Shown: positions 44,571-54,687 of the stretch, one piece after another
Position numbering within the stretch: position 1 is the stretch's first letter
Layout: every line of letters begins with the position of its first letter
The notes under the pieces: generated by a model
Seen by the model: the letters and a program-made list of their open reading frames with translations, nothing else
Databases searched by the model: none
What the model was told of the DNA's origin: nothing
Assembly: GCA_000701625.1 (NCBI GenBank)
Contig: JNJK01000007.1
Coordinates: forward strand, 124,001 to 188,000
Direction: 5' to 3'
Source of the DNA: Lachnospiraceae bacterium MC2017
Lineage (GTDB): Bacteria; Bacillota; Clostridia; Lachnospirales; Lachnospiraceae
Length of the DNA: 64,000 nucleotides
Translations under genes and position numbers: made by a program

Positions 44571-46808
44571 ATGAATTATAAAAGATTTATGAAGGTAACG
44601 GCAATTCTATTGAGCGTGGCATTGGGGGTATCAAACGTGGCAGCTGAACCTGCCCCGGAGGATGATATCACTGTGTCAGAAACAGAGGTAAATGAAGAGA
44701 CTGTGCCTGCAAGTGATTCCACGATAACTCAACGGAAATTTATGAAAGGCACCCGCAAAATTCCGGAAGATATAAAAACCGAAATGACGGATGAAGATAT
44801 TTCATTTGCGGAAATCCAAAGGCGTAAAGTGCAAGGTGATGACTATGAATCTACGTCATATATCCCGAGATCGGATCTTCCGAAAAGATATCCTGGGGAT
44901 ACGGATGTGGAAACACAGGAGATTTTGTCGAGTAAGTATCCTGAGGTCAGAGATCAGGGAGATTTCGGAACCTGTTGGGCATTCTCTTCGATAGGAAATG
45001 CGGAATTTAGCCGGATAAACCACGGCAATGCGGATAAGTCTATTGACCTTAGTGAGTTGTATCTTGCGTATGGGTTATATACTGAGCAGGAAAATCCGGT
45101 AGTTGGAAATGATGACGCAGTGAGTTTTGTAACTACAGTGTCCGGAAATGATCTAAATAAGCTTGATGAAGGAGGATTTAATAGAACAGCGGCTCAGTAT
45201 TTAAGCAAAGGATATGGATATATACCGGAGGAAAAGCTTAAGTATACATACAAAAAAAGTGATGACAGGTTTGATGAAAATGGAAATCTGGACATAGATC
45301 TTGTGTCTCTTAAGAAAGATGCGATGTTGCAGATGGCAGATTATAGCGAAACGGATATATCAACCGAAAACGGAATGAAGATCGCTAAGGAAGCCATAAT
45401 GCAGAATGGCCTGGTCGGTGTTTCATTTTATGCAGTCAATTATGGAGACAGTACATATTTGAACTTGTCAAATAATTCGTATTATTACGATGAAGAAATA
45501 GATACAAATCATGCCGTGGCTATCGTAGGCTGGGATGATAATTATTCGAGAAATAATTTCAATGAGAACCACAGACCTGATAATGATGGAGCATGGCTCA
45601 TAAGGAACAGCTGGGGAACCGAAGACTCTCCATTTTTTGACTATGAAACATATTTTTGGATTTCGTACGAAGATAAATCGCTTAGCTGGGCATCGATCTA
45701 TGATCTGTCAGAGACAGTAAATTATGACAACAACTACTATTATGACTCACAGGCGCATTACTGGTATAGTTTGTACGATAGCAGCAGTGTTGCGAATGTT
45801 TATAAGGTTCAGGACAAGGGAAATGAAAAGCTTACGGAGATTAATATTGAGATAGATTATGCAACGGACTATGAAATAAAGGTATACAGGAATCTTAAGG
45901 ATATTAGTGATCCCGAAAGTGGAATCCTTGTGAGTGATGCGACGACAAAGGGAAGTCTGAGTTTGCCCGGAATTTACAATATCCCATTAAATAAGCCTGT
46001 ACTGCTGCAAAAAGGGAGCTATTTTTCTATAGTAGTTAAGACAAGTAAGGGATCGGTTTGTTTTGAAGCTACAGTGCCAAGCGCATGGGATGATGGCAGC
46101 GGCTTTACTATAGAATGTGGATTAAAGAAAAATCAGAGCTATATCATGAAGGATTCGACCTGGAAGGACTGGTATGATTTCTGTGAGGATGATGATGGTT
46201 TGCGAGAGATTGATGGCATAGGCAATTTCTGCATCGCAGCTCATACGGTGAATACAACCGAAAATGAAATCGAAGAGAAATTCAAAGATCCGTCCGGTAA
46301 AGAAGTTACGCTTATCTACAATACAGACTATGGAACATACAAGACGGAAGACGGCAAAGATGTGCTGGTGCTCAGTAAAGAAAATGATGAAAATCTTCCG
46401 ACACCAAAGTATCAGTTCACAGGAAAGAAAGTATGTCCGTCAAAGAAAGCATATGTGGTTTATAAAGGTATCCTCTATACATATAAGTCTGATTACAGCA
46501 TAGGCTTTAAGAATAATAAAAAACGAGGAAGCTCTGAAGCGTCGATCAAGTGGAAGAAAAATAGTGAGCCGTACAAAGCCGGAACAAAGAAGAACACCAT
46601 GAAATTTGAAATAGTAGAGCGAACAGTAACAGACGACATGGTGAGCTTCAAGGTTAAAAACGACAAGATCAAGAATCTAAAAGTCAAAGCCGATGGCATC
46701 GAGATGAAGCCAAAGAAAGATGACTACAGTTTCACAGGTTCATCTACAGAGGGTTTCACCATCACATTCAAGAATAACTATAAGGGAACAGTTACGAAAA
46801 AAGCATAA
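44571..46808 (+). CDS. Secreted C1A (papain-like) cysteine protease with lectin-like domain, paralog 2
   Basis: 745 residues; the ATG at 44571 has GAGG 7 bases upstream. Signal peptide to about residue 24 (TAILLSVALGVSNVAA). Same plan as the preceding gene: ISFAEIQRRKV, protease core with DQGDFGTCWAFS near 120, TNHAVAIVGWDD near 315 and LIRNSWG near 345. Then come the lectin-like domain and the shared C-terminal domain. It begins 61 bases after paralog 1 without a clear terminator between them, so the two may be co-transcribed. Likely exported protein-degrading enzymes; substrates unknown. Tandem duplication is evident. Confidence 0.88.
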   Translation: MNYKRFMKVTAILLSVALGVSNVAAEPAPEDDITVSETEVNEETVPASDSTITQRKFMKGTRKIPEDIKTEMTDEDISFAEIQRRKVQGDDYESTSYIPRSDLPKRYPGDTDVETQEILSSKYPEVRDQGDFGTCWAFSSIGNAEFSRINHGNADKSIDLSELYLAYGLYTEQENPVVGNDDAVSFVTTVSGNDLNKLDEGGFNRTAAQYLSKGYGYIPEEKLKYTYKKSDDRFDENGNLDIDLVSLKKDAMLQMADYSETDISTENGMKIAKEAIMQNGLVGVSFYAVNYGDSTYLNLSNNSYYYDEEIDTNHAVAIVGWDDNYSRNNFNENHRPDNDGAWLIRNSWGTEDSPFFDYETYFWISYEDKSLSWASIYDLSETVNYDNNYYYDSQAHYWYSLYDSSSVANVYKVQDKGNEKLTEINIEIDYATDYEIKVYRNLKDISDPESGILVSDATTKGSLSLPGIYNIPLNKPVLLQKGSYFSIVVKTSKGSVCFEATVPSAWDDGSGFTIECGLKKNQSYIMKDSTWKDWYDFCEDDDGLREIDGIGNFCIAAHTVNTTENEIEEKFKDPSGKEVTLIYNTDYGTYKTEDGKDVLVLSKENDENLPTPKYQFTGKKVCPSKKAYVVYKGILYTYKSDYSIGFKNNKKRGSSEASIKWKKNSEPYKAGTKKNTMKFEIVERTVTDDMVSFKVKNDKIKNLKVKADGIEMKPKKDDYSFTGSSTEGFTITFKNNYKGTVTKKA

Positions 46809-46823
46809 AGTATAAAGAACAAG

Positions 46824-46872
46824 AACCTCCTGTCGGAGAAAGCTTTGAAATAATGGCTTCCGACAGGAGGTT
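46824..46872 (+). terminator. Terminator after paralog 2 (repeat family copy 1)
   Basis: AACCTCCTGTCGGA pairs with TCCGACAGGAGGTT, followed by CGTTTTAA. Both stem and loop closely match the hairpin at 52604. Confidence 0.8.
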
Positions 46873-46938
46873 CGTTTTAATGTATGGAAAATTAAACATG
46901 AAATCGTTGCAAAAGAGAGTAAAATGATCATAGAAAAT

Positions 46939-46953
46939 GACACAATGAGTGTC
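46939..46953 (+). promoter_or_regulatory. Possible TetR operator
   Basis: GACAC-AATGA-GTGTC inverted repeat, 40 bases before the tetR start. Short and unproven. Confidence 0.3.
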
Positions 46954-46993
46954 GGAAATGACTGAGTATAAAAATAGATCGGAGAAAACAAAA

Positions 46994-47647
46994 ATGAGTG
47001 ATCCTAAAGCGGACTCAGCTGTAAAGACTGTAAGACGCGAAAAAATGCTGGAAACAGCATGGAGTATTTTTTCTGAGAAGTCGATTGATTCAGTCACTAT
47101 GGAGGAGATAGCAGAAAAGGCAAATTGCGGAAGAAAAACGTTGTATCGATATTTTGATACAAAGCCTGATCTGGTCGTTTCGGTACTTGCATGGAAATTG
47201 GAGAAGTTCAGAGAGGAGAATAGAGAACGTAGACCTGCGGCAGATTTTAAGGGGATGACAGCCGCAGAAATATATGAGTTTTATTTGGATTCTTTCCTCG
47301 AACTGTATAGAAATCATAAGGATATATTGCGGTTCAATCAATTTTTTAATGTCTATGTAAGATCGGAGAAAATAGGTGAGAAAACACTCCAGCCATATAA
47401 GCAGCTGATAGAGAATATAAAGAAACAGTTTCATGAAATGTACCTAAAAGCTGAGCTGGATAAGACTTTAAGCACAGATGTGCCGGAGCAAAAGATGTTT
47501 TCGACCACAATCCACCTGATGCTCGCAGCAGTGACGAGATATGCGGTCGGTCTCATATATATCCCGGAGAGTGGGTTTGATGCGATGGAGGAACTGGCAT
47601 TTCAAAAAGAATTGATACTCAAGGAATACAAAATGGAGTTAAAATGA
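46994..47647 (+). CDS. TetR family transcriptional regulator
   Basis: 217 residues from the ATG at 46994, with GGAG 10 bases upstream; earlier in-frame Met codons lack a site. The HTH covers about 15-60 (MLETAWSIFSEKSIDSVTME, then KANCGRKTLYRYFDTKPDLV). The ligand-binding C-terminal domain is diverse, with no ligand clue. It ends 40 bases before the giant secreted-protein gene on the same strand, so that gene is a possible target. Confidence 0.88.
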   Translation: MSDPKADSAVKTVRREKMLETAWSIFSEKSIDSVTMEEIAEKANCGRKTLYRYFDTKPDLVVSVLAWKLEKFREENRERRPAADFKGMTAAEIYEFYLDSFLELYRNHKDILRFNQFFNVYVRSEKIGEKTLQPYKQLIENIKKQFHEMYLKAELDKTLSTDVPEQKMFSTTIHLMLAAVTRYAVGLIYIPESGFDAMEELAFQKELILKEYKMELK

Positions 47648-47687
47648 TCTGTTTATGAGGAAGTGATCACAAAAGAGGAGACGGGGT

Positions 47688-50600
47688 ATGAAGAGAATAA
47701 TTTCATTTGCTTTGGCGACCGTGCTGGTTTTAGGAGCGATGCCGATAGAGAGACCATGGGTGGCGGCAACGGCATTGGCTGCCGACACGACGATCGCTTT
47801 TTCAGGTAAGCTTACGATCAACAGCTCCAACCGTTCTAGCTATGACGGGAAGATCATTACCGGTACATACAATCCGTCGGCGGGCGATGTCGGGCAAATG
47901 GGCGCTATCGTGATAGACGGCGGTACGACAAACCTGACGATCAAAGACCTCAATATCAATATAGCGGGCAGCCTCAATAACAGCTCCAGTGTCAGTGGTA
48001 TCTATTTGACAAATGGTGCGACGCTGAATCTTACTTTACATGGAGCGAGCAGCCTTTGCGCCGCCGGAAATGGGGCGGGTATTTGCGTTCCAAGTGGTTG
48101 CACCCTGAATATAACGGCGGACAGTACAGGCAGCCTCAAGGCAGATGGTGGATGCAACTCAGGTGATGTGGCATCCCACGGCGGTGCGGGCATTGGCGCA
48201 GAAGGGGGAAATAACACCGGTCTTGGCAACATCGTGATTAATGGCGGAACTATAAACGCTTATGGAGGCTCCACCGGAACAGCTATGCATTTAGGTGCGG
48301 CGGCCGTTGGCGGTTCTTTTGCTTCCGGTTTCCAGGGCTGTATTACGATCAACGGAGGAACGGTAAACGCGACTTCCTATTACAACAATGCAGCTATAGG
48401 CGGCGCATACTGCGGAAGCGTACAAAGCATCAGAATCACAGGCGGAAAAGTGACGGCAACTGCGTCAAATAGTTCTTGCCCCGGCGCGGCCATCGGCTGT
48501 GGTGCTAGCGGCAACACGGAGAATAAGCTCTCTTGTGGAATGATAGAGATCACGGGTGGTACGGTGACGGCAAATGGTAACATCGGCTATGGGAACACCG
48601 TATCCGGATCAGCAGGTAATGAAGGCGGCAGCGTCGCGATCGGGGATACCGCAGCGGTATATTGCACGAAATCCATAAATCCGAGTACAGGGTCTTACAC
48701 CGAGTGCACCTTTAACATCACGGTTTATGACGCCTCCCTTACTTCCACCGTGAACAGAGCTCAGATTCAGCTTCCGGAAGGAAGAAAAGCAACTGCGAAC
48801 CTGAATGTAGAGAAGGGCGGTATCGGCACGGCAACAGTGAAAGCACTTTATAGGGATGCGCAGTTAAACAGTTCGGGAACGGTTAAGGTATCGTTTAACA
48901 ATAAATCATATTATAGCGAAAGCATATCTCTTTCAGAAAGTACGAATTCCGTTGCGCTTGGCGGGTACCTCTATGCGTTCTCAGGTTCGATCTTTGATAA
49001 GAATATTGCTTTAAATACTACGGCTGGCTTTAAGCTTGACGGCGTAAGTAATATCTATGTGAATGCGACCTTTAATCCCAAAACGGCAGGCACAAGTGAG
49101 AAGGCAGGTGTGGCAAGCTTCAGCGGCCACTTCATCACCATAAACGAACTCTCGGGTGAACAGACTTTTCAAGTGACTGATAGCAACGGCAGGGTTTTTA
49201 CAAAATCCATTACCTTCCCTGCGGCAGTATCACGCAAGAGTGAGCTGAGTTTTTCCATTTCAGACGGAAGTGTGCCCGGTGAAGTAAAGTATATAGGTGG
49301 AAATAAGACAGAGCAGACCTGTACTTCATTCACGATTGTAAATTCAGACAGTACAACATGGGGCAGTACTGGCAGTACCTCATGGCTCGTTGTTTATAGT
49401 GACGTGACTGTTAGTGGGCGTATTACAGCAAACGGCACGGTTAACCTGATCCTCTGCGATGGTGCTGCGCTCTCCTCAGAGCAGGGCATCACAGTTTTAG
49501 AAGGCAATATCCTAAATATCTATGGACAGCAGGGAGGGACAGGACGGCTTACGGCGAAAGGTAATAATGGAAATAACTATTCTGGTATAGGAGGGACGCA
49601 GGAAAAAGCCGGAACTATATGTATTTACGGCGGGCACGTTAAAGCGACCGGAGGCGCAAAAGCAGCAGGTATCGGCGGCGGACCTTCGAAGAATGGTGGC
49701 ACTGTCTGCATCTATGACGGTACGGTGGAAGCAACCGGCGGAAAGAATGGTGCGGGCATCGGTTCCGGCTGTAACGAGGGTCATGTATCTGTAAATGGAG
49801 GCACGATCGAAATTTACGGTGGAAAAGTAACTGCAAATGGAGGATGGGAATCAGGCGCAGGTATTGGAGGCGGACGCAAGTGCAATGGAGGAACCATCAA
49901 GATAAGCGGCGGGGTGATCAACGCGACAAGTAATAAGGGCGCAGGCATCGGAGGAGGGGATATTCAAAACACAACGGGCGGTGGCGCTGGCAATATCACT
50001 ATCACAGGCGGAAAAATATCGGCAACTGGAAATGGCGGTGGCGCAGGTATCGGGACAGGAGGGCGTGATCCTAGTCTTATCTCTCAAACCAATAATGTCA
50101 GCCTTGGATGGACGAATGCTTCTGACAGCATCTATGCTAATAGCTATGGCGGTATGGTTACTCTGATAAAACCTTTTGTGCATGAAAATACCTCGACCGA
50201 AGCTACGACAGATAATATCGACGGAAAGAAGATTGTTCCGGCAGCAAAAGTTACTATCGATTCTGCCACCAACGGAACCATAGCTCTCAGCGGTGGCACC
50301 GCAAGCGGAAGTCTTTTCCCTATTGGCAGTATTGTAACGCTGGAGGTGGCTCCTGCGGCAGGCTATCAGGTCAGCAATGTCAAATACAATGACGGTGAGG
50401 AGCATGAGATTGAACCCGTGAACGATGGTTATTCTTTTATATTGCCTGACGGAGATGTGAATGTCGCGGCGGAATTTTCGCAGATCCCGGCCGACGTTCC
50501 GATGATTACCGAACAGCCGACCGATCTGAATCTTACTATAGGTTTTACTTCCGGAAACACACTTTTCATTTCGGCGACGGCAGCGGGTGGACATACACTG

Positions 50601-52601
50601 TCCTATCAATGGTATTCTAATGCAACAGCGTTAAATACCGATGGCTCAGCGATAAGCGGCGCGACTTCGGCATCCTATACGATACCAACAGGTACGACGA
50701 CAGGAAGTTATTACTATTACTGTGTGGTGAAGGCCACCAGGAGTGATAACAGCTTAGCTGCTACAACGGTCTCGAATGTGGCGACAGTCACGATCAGCGA
50801 TAAAGCCATGACAGTGAATGCTCTCGTAGTAAACATTACTTACGATGGAGCGGATCACGGCATTATGGTGAATGTGACCGACCCGGAGAGTGGGGCGACA
50901 ATCAAATACGGAAATTCAGCCGATTCCTGCACTTTGGATACCAGCCCGACGATCACGAATGTCTGCGATAGCCCGAAGACCGTCTATTTCAAGATCACAG
51001 CGGATAATTATGCGGATTACACAGGCTCCGCTGTCATAACGATCAAACCAAGACCCGTTAAGGTCAGCGGGATTAAAGTCAATAATAAGGACTATGATGG
51101 AAGCACAACGGCACAGTTTGATTACACGGATGTAAATTTTGATGGGATCATTGGCGAGGATATCCTTACTGTCACGGCTACAGGAGAATTTGCGTATGCT
51201 AATGCCGGGACAAACAAAACGGTCAACATCAGCAGTATTACCCTTGGCGGTACAGGCTCAGCAAACTATCAGTTGGCGGCGAACGGACAGCAGAAAATGA
51301 CGACGGCCAATATCTCAGCAGTAAATATTCCTGTAGAGAGTATTATCGCTCCGACTGCAATACCGGATCTGGCCTATAATGGAGCTGGTCATGCTTTGGT
51401 GAGCTCGGGAAGCGTTGTCGGGGAAATCGGAACGATGTGGTATGCCGTTACTGAAAGCTCTGTGGCTGCAGCTCCGGAGTTTGATGGAGATTCGCAGTCG
51501 GCAGATAAGAAATGGAGTCTATCAATCCCCACAGCTACCAACGCAGGAACATATTACGTATGGTACAAGGTAAAGGGTGACGATAACCACAATGACACAG
51601 AAGTGCTTGGACCTCTGAATGTATCGATAGCAAAAGCTGAAGTAGAAGGCAAGCATGTACAAAATCTTGCGTTTGATTCTGATCATGCAGAGATAAAAGT
51701 TGGAGATACTTATACAAATCCTTTAAGTGGAGCAGAGACCACTGTAACATATACGAGCAGTGATGAAAGTGTCGTAACGGTAGAAAGTTTAGGCACAATA
51801 ACTGCAATAAGTGAAGGAACTGCGACGATCACGGCAAAAGCCGAGGAAACGGACGAGTATTGCAGCGCTGAGGCAAGCTACACAGTTACAGTTGAAAAAG
51901 CGGATCAGCCAAGTGATACACCACCGAGCGATGATCCGCCAAGTGACACACCACCGAGTGATACGCCACCAAGCGATACACCGCCGAGTGAATCCACTCC
52001 GGAAAATAACGATCCCCCGAGAGTACCGTTAGCTGAGGGCGAAGCCTACGCTTCACCGACTGATAACATTGCGGCTATGGCATCCACCGGAAATATCAAG
52101 GATATGAAGCTAGACCTTTCAAATGTATTGAAGGCAGGTGTAGATCCATCAGGTCTCAAAATGACTGTGATAAACGGTTCAAAGCTCACAACAGTCGGAA
52201 GGGTGAAGGATAAGGATTCCGTCAAATGCACAGGTGGTGTAAAGGCAAAGGTAAGCAGGAAAACGGGAGAAGTAAAAATCTCATGTAAGTCCAGCGGTAG
52301 CATCACGCTCACAATGGATGACGATGTGACATACACACTGAGTCTTACTGTAGACAAGCCAAAAGCTCAGAAGGCTGCTAAGACAATGGAGAAGAATACC
52401 GCACCTGTAAAAAGGACGATCCAGGAGCTTTTCGGAACACAGATTACAAGCGGAAAACTCACGATAACAAAAGACAAAAACTCCCGGGCAGAGATAACAG
52501 AAGACAAAGAATTACTGATAAAACCCGGTGACAAAGACACACTTGCAGCGCAATATGAGTACCTAAATAAGAGATACAAAATAACTATAAAGATTAAATG
52601 A
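47688..52601 (+). CDS. Giant secreted repeat protein (beta-helix, YDG/MBG and Ig-like domains)
   Basis: 1637 residues. Signal peptide to about 32 (ATVLVLGAMP ... ALAA). Residues 35-310 and 520-815 are glycine-rich repeats of a parallel beta-helix type, with recurring GAGIGGG, INGGT and ITGG-K-T units. Near 855-930 is a bacterial repeat (ATNGTIALSGG, AAGYQVSNV). Next are Ig-like segments (DLNLTIGFTS) and MBG/YDG modules (VNITYDGADHG and NNKDYDGSTTAQF). A BIG2-like domain (YTSSDESVVTV) follows near 1360. Then comes a PPSDT-repeat linker near 1410-1440 and a final 190-residue domain. No LPXTG or S-layer motif is seen, so attachment is unclear. Likely adhesin or matrix protein. It looks more GC-rich than its neighbours. 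Confidence 0.85.
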   Translation: MKRIISFALATVLVLGAMPIERPWVAATALAADTTIAFSGKLTINSSNRSSYDGKIITGTYNPSAGDVGQMGAIVIDGGTTNLTIKDLNINIAGSLNNSSSVSGIYLTNGATLNLTLHGASSLCAAGNGAGICVPSGCTLNITADSTGSLKADGGCNSGDVASHGGAGIGAEGGNNTGLGNIVINGGTINAYGGSTGTAMHLGAAAVGGSFASGFQGCITINGGTVNATSYYNNAAIGGAYCGSVQSIRITGGKVTATASNSSCPGAAIGCGASGNTENKLSCGMIEITGGTVTANGNIGYGNTVSGSAGNEGGSVAIGDTAAVYCTKSINPSTGSYTECTFNITVYDASLTSTVNRAQIQLPEGRKATANLNVEKGGIGTATVKALYRDAQLNSSGTVKVSFNNKSYYSESISLSESTNSVALGGYLYAFSGSIFDKNIALNTTAGFKLDGVSNIYVNATFNPKTAGTSEKAGVASFSGHFITINELSGEQTFQVTDSNGRVFTKSITFPAAVSRKSELSFSISDGSVPGEVKYIGGNKTEQTCTSFTIVNSDSTTWGSTGSTSWLVVYSDVTVSGRITANGTVNLILCDGAALSSEQGITVLEGNILNIYGQQGGTGRLTAKGNNGNNYSGIGGTQEKAGTICIYGGHVKATGGAKAAGIGGGPSKNGGTVCIYDGTVEATGGKNGAGIGSGCNEGHVSVNGGTIEIYGGKVTANGGWESGAGIGGGRKCNGGTIKISGGVINATSNKGAGIGGGDIQNTTGGGAGNITITGGKISATGNGGGAGIGTGGRDPSLISQTNNVSLGWTNASDSIYANSYGGMVTLIKPFVHENTSTEATTDNIDGKKIVPAAKVTIDSATNGTIALSGGTASGSLFPIGSIVTLEVAPAAGYQVSNVKYNDGEEHEIEPVNDGYSFILPDGDVNVAAEFSQIPADVPMITEQPTDLNLTIGFTSGNTLFISATAAGGHTLSYQWYSNATALNTDGSAISGATSASYTIPTGTTTGSYYYYCVVKATRSDNSLAATTVSNVATVTISDKAMTVNALVVNITYDGADHGIMVNVTDPESGATIKYGNSADSCTLDTSPTITNVCDSPKTVYFKITADNYADYTGSAVITIKPRPVKVSGIKVNNKDYDGSTTAQFDYTDVNFDGIIGEDILTVTATGEFAYANAGTNKTVNISSITLGGTGSANYQLAANGQQKMTTANISAVNIPVESIIAPTAIPDLAYNGAGHALVSSGSVVGEIGTMWYAVTESSVAAAPEFDGDSQSADKKWSLSIPTATNAGTYYVWYKVKGDDNHNDTEVLGPLNVSIAKAEVEGKHVQNLAFDSDHAEIKVGDTYTNPLSGAETTVTYTSSDESVVTVESLGTITAISEGTATITAKAEETDEYCSAEASYTVTVEKADQPSDTPPSDDPPSDTPPSDTPPSDTPPSESTPENNDPPRVPLAEGEAYASPTDNIAAMASTGNIKDMKLDLSNVLKAGVDPSGLKMTVINGSKLTTVGRVKDKDSVKCTGGVKAKVSRKTGEVKISCKSSGSITLTMDDDVTYTLSLTVDKPKAQKAAKTMEKNTAPVKRTIQELFGTQITSGKLTITKDKNSRAEITEDKELLIKPGDKDTLAAQYEYLNKRYKITIKIK

Positions 52602-52603
52602 TA

Positions 52604-52657
52604 AAAACCTCCTGCCGGAGAAAGCCTCAAAACATAAGGCTTCCGGCAGGAGGTTTT
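52604..52657. terminator. Bidirectional terminator (repeat family copy 2)
   Basis: 16-bp perfect stem AAAACCTCCTGCCGGA / TCCGGCAGGAGGTTTT with inner pair AAGCCT / AGGCTT. It serves the secreted-protein gene and the convergent minus-strand gene, and closely matches the hairpin at 46824. Confidence 0.88.
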
Positions 52658-52662
52658 ATATA

Positions 52663-54414
52663 TTATTCCGTTAATCCAACAATACAGCTCTTTTTACAGA
52701 AGCAGATTCCGTAGGAGACAGAGCCAATATATCCGTCTTCAAGGACACCTTCTGCATATTTCTTTTCTTTTATCTGTTCAAATGCTTCTTTAAGTCCGTC
52801 ATCCATTTCGTTGAATTTTTTTCTGACTTTGAGCTCAAAAATATATGCCGGATCTTTGGGGCGGTTAGGATAGAGAACTATGTCTGCACGTCCATTACCG
52901 GTTTCTCTGTTTGATCTTGGTGTATACCTTGGTGTGCCGTAAAGCAGTGACAAAAGGAATCCGTGATAAAAGCTTTCAGAACAGTCAAATGTACTTATAC
53001 TTTTTTCTAAAAGGTCTGAAATAAAGTTTTCCATAGTCTCTGTATCTTTATTAAGTACTGCGTTATGGAAGTTGTTTAGGTCTGTTTGCTTTACAATATC
53101 TTCAAACCAAAGTGATACTTGATGTCGGAATATACTGCGAATTTCTCTGTTTGGTATACACATAGTCATGTATATATCATCGCCTTCAGTTCTTTCAGAA
53201 ACCTTTCGCATATATCCTGTAAAGAAAAGGAAATTCCAAAGATTATCCTGATTAGAATGTACATCGTCATAGGTTATATCTTCATGTATTCTTTTTTCGA
53301 TCGTTCCACCATTTACAAGACGATCCAGCTCTTCTTTGGCAGTATCGTCTGATAGTTTTATCATGTCCTTAACAATTGAATTAGAAGAAGTATTTGACCA
53401 GTATGGTTCAGCAAGGCGATCCGGAGCATTTACATGCTCATGTATGTAATGGGTAACACTCCAGGGATTATATACTTCAGCGCTGCCAAATATATAGCCG
53501 TCATACCAATCTTTAACAACATCATAATTATCTTTGAGCCCGTAATGATCAAGCATTTCGAGGGTATCTTCAGGCGTAAAACCGTAATACTCACCAAAAT
53601 CGGTACCTCGAATGGAATTAACGGTTAAATTATTCAATCCTGTAAAAATGCTTTCCTTACTGATACGCAGGCATCCGGTAACGACTGCAAATTCAAGTGC
53701 ATCATTGGTCTTTAACGCAGATTCAAAAAGTGAGCGTATAAATCCGACCATTTTATCATAAAAACCACTATAATATGCATTTTCAAGAGGAACATCATAC
53801 TCATCAAGCAGTATAATGACGTTTTCTCCATGATGTTTTTGAAGAAGCGTTGAAAGCATTTTCAGGGCTGTGGAATACTTTCCGACTTCTTCCGTAAAAG
53901 CAGCCTCACGTTCATCGGGATCATTTATTTGTCTTATTTTTTCCTGCCATATAAATTCACCGGAACGTAATTCTTTATAGCTATTTTTTTCATCTTCATT
54001 GAGAATGCAGGAATTAAAGAGATATTCATGTCGTGCAAATTCATATATTATTTCCTCACGAAGCTTGAAAATGGCTGTTTTGAAATCAGACTGTTTTGCA
54101 GATTTTAGAGATAGCTTTATTACAGGATATCTCCCCATCTTTGAAAGGATGGAATCATCGCATTGCAAAATTTTCTTTCCATCAAAATAGCGCTGCTTAT
54201 CTATAATATTTCCATCTCTGTCATATTCAAGCTCGAAAAATGTACGGATCATTGATAGCGCAAGTGTTTTACCAAAACGTCTCGGACGGGTAAAAAGATT
54301 AACCTTACCACCTTTTTGAAGAATATCACGTATCAAAAGTGTTTTATCCACATAATAGAGATCATTATCTATAAAATCTTTATAGTTTTCGTAACCGATA
54401 CCAATTTTTTTCAT
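52663..54414 (-). CDS. AAA-ATPase-like protein with C-terminal PDDEXK nuclease-like domain
   Basis: 583 residues. The N-terminal YVDKTLLIRDIL and the P-loop variant FTRPRRFGKTLALSM near 40 are hallmarks of PF09820. Walker B is VIILLDEYDVPLENA near 200. The C-terminal 130 residues fit a PDDEXK-type nuclease fold, with Asp and Glu-x-Lys in GRADIVLYP and YIFELKV near 520-545. These proteins are numerous in Lachnospiraceae and Bacteroidetes genomes; function is unproven, with mobile or defence roles proposed. It stands alone and faces the genes on both sides. Confidence 0.9.
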   Translation of the reverse strand: MKKIGIGYENYKDFIDNDLYYVDKTLLIRDILQKGGKVNLFTRPRRFGKTLALSMIRTFFELEYDRDGNIIDKQRYFDGKKILQCDDSILSKMGRYPVIKLSLKSAKQSDFKTAIFKLREEIIYEFARHEYLFNSCILNEDEKNSYKELRSGEFIWQEKIRQINDPDEREAAFTEEVGKYSTALKMLSTLLQKHHGENVIILLDEYDVPLENAYYSGFYDKMVGFIRSLFESALKTNDALEFAVVTGCLRISKESIFTGLNNLTVNSIRGTDFGEYYGFTPEDTLEMLDHYGLKDNYDVVKDWYDGYIFGSAEVYNPWSVTHYIHEHVNAPDRLAEPYWSNTSSNSIVKDMIKLSDDTAKEELDRLVNGGTIEKRIHEDITYDDVHSNQDNLWNFLFFTGYMRKVSERTEGDDIYMTMCIPNREIRSIFRHQVSLWFEDIVKQTDLNNFHNAVLNKDTETMENFISDLLEKSISTFDCSESFYHGFLLSLLYGTPRYTPRSNRETGNGRADIVLYPNRPKDPAYIFELKVRKKFNEMDDGLKEAFEQIKEKKYAEGVLEDGYIGSVSYGICFCKKSCIVGLTE

Positions 54415-54687
54415 AGAAAAATCCTCCTGCTGATAGTTTAGCGAAATTGATTTGTTTTTACAAACAGGTTCTCGATTACAAAAGCCAAAAACGCCCGGGC
54501 AGAAGGTTTTTATTGTTTGCTATTAAAATTTATCTTTTGTTATCATTTTGACTTTTCATTTATTCTTCGTTAATTTTGTTTATATTCCGATATCATTTAA
54601 TTGTGTTTATCGCTGGTGATAAAAGTATTGGATTACGCAGGTTAAAAGAACAGTGATAAAATTTGAAGAGAGGAGGCGGTCATTATC

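Noticed and set aside
49851-50609. Long antisense frame (252 codons) inside the secreted-protein gene
   Set aside because: It lies opposite glycine-rich repeats, has Arg/Cys-rich nonsense composition and no ribosome binding site; a shadow frame.
51900-52010. Short tandem DNA repeats that could look like a repeat array
   Set aside because: They encode the PPSDT linker of the large secreted protein in frame; no spacers, so not a CRISPR array.
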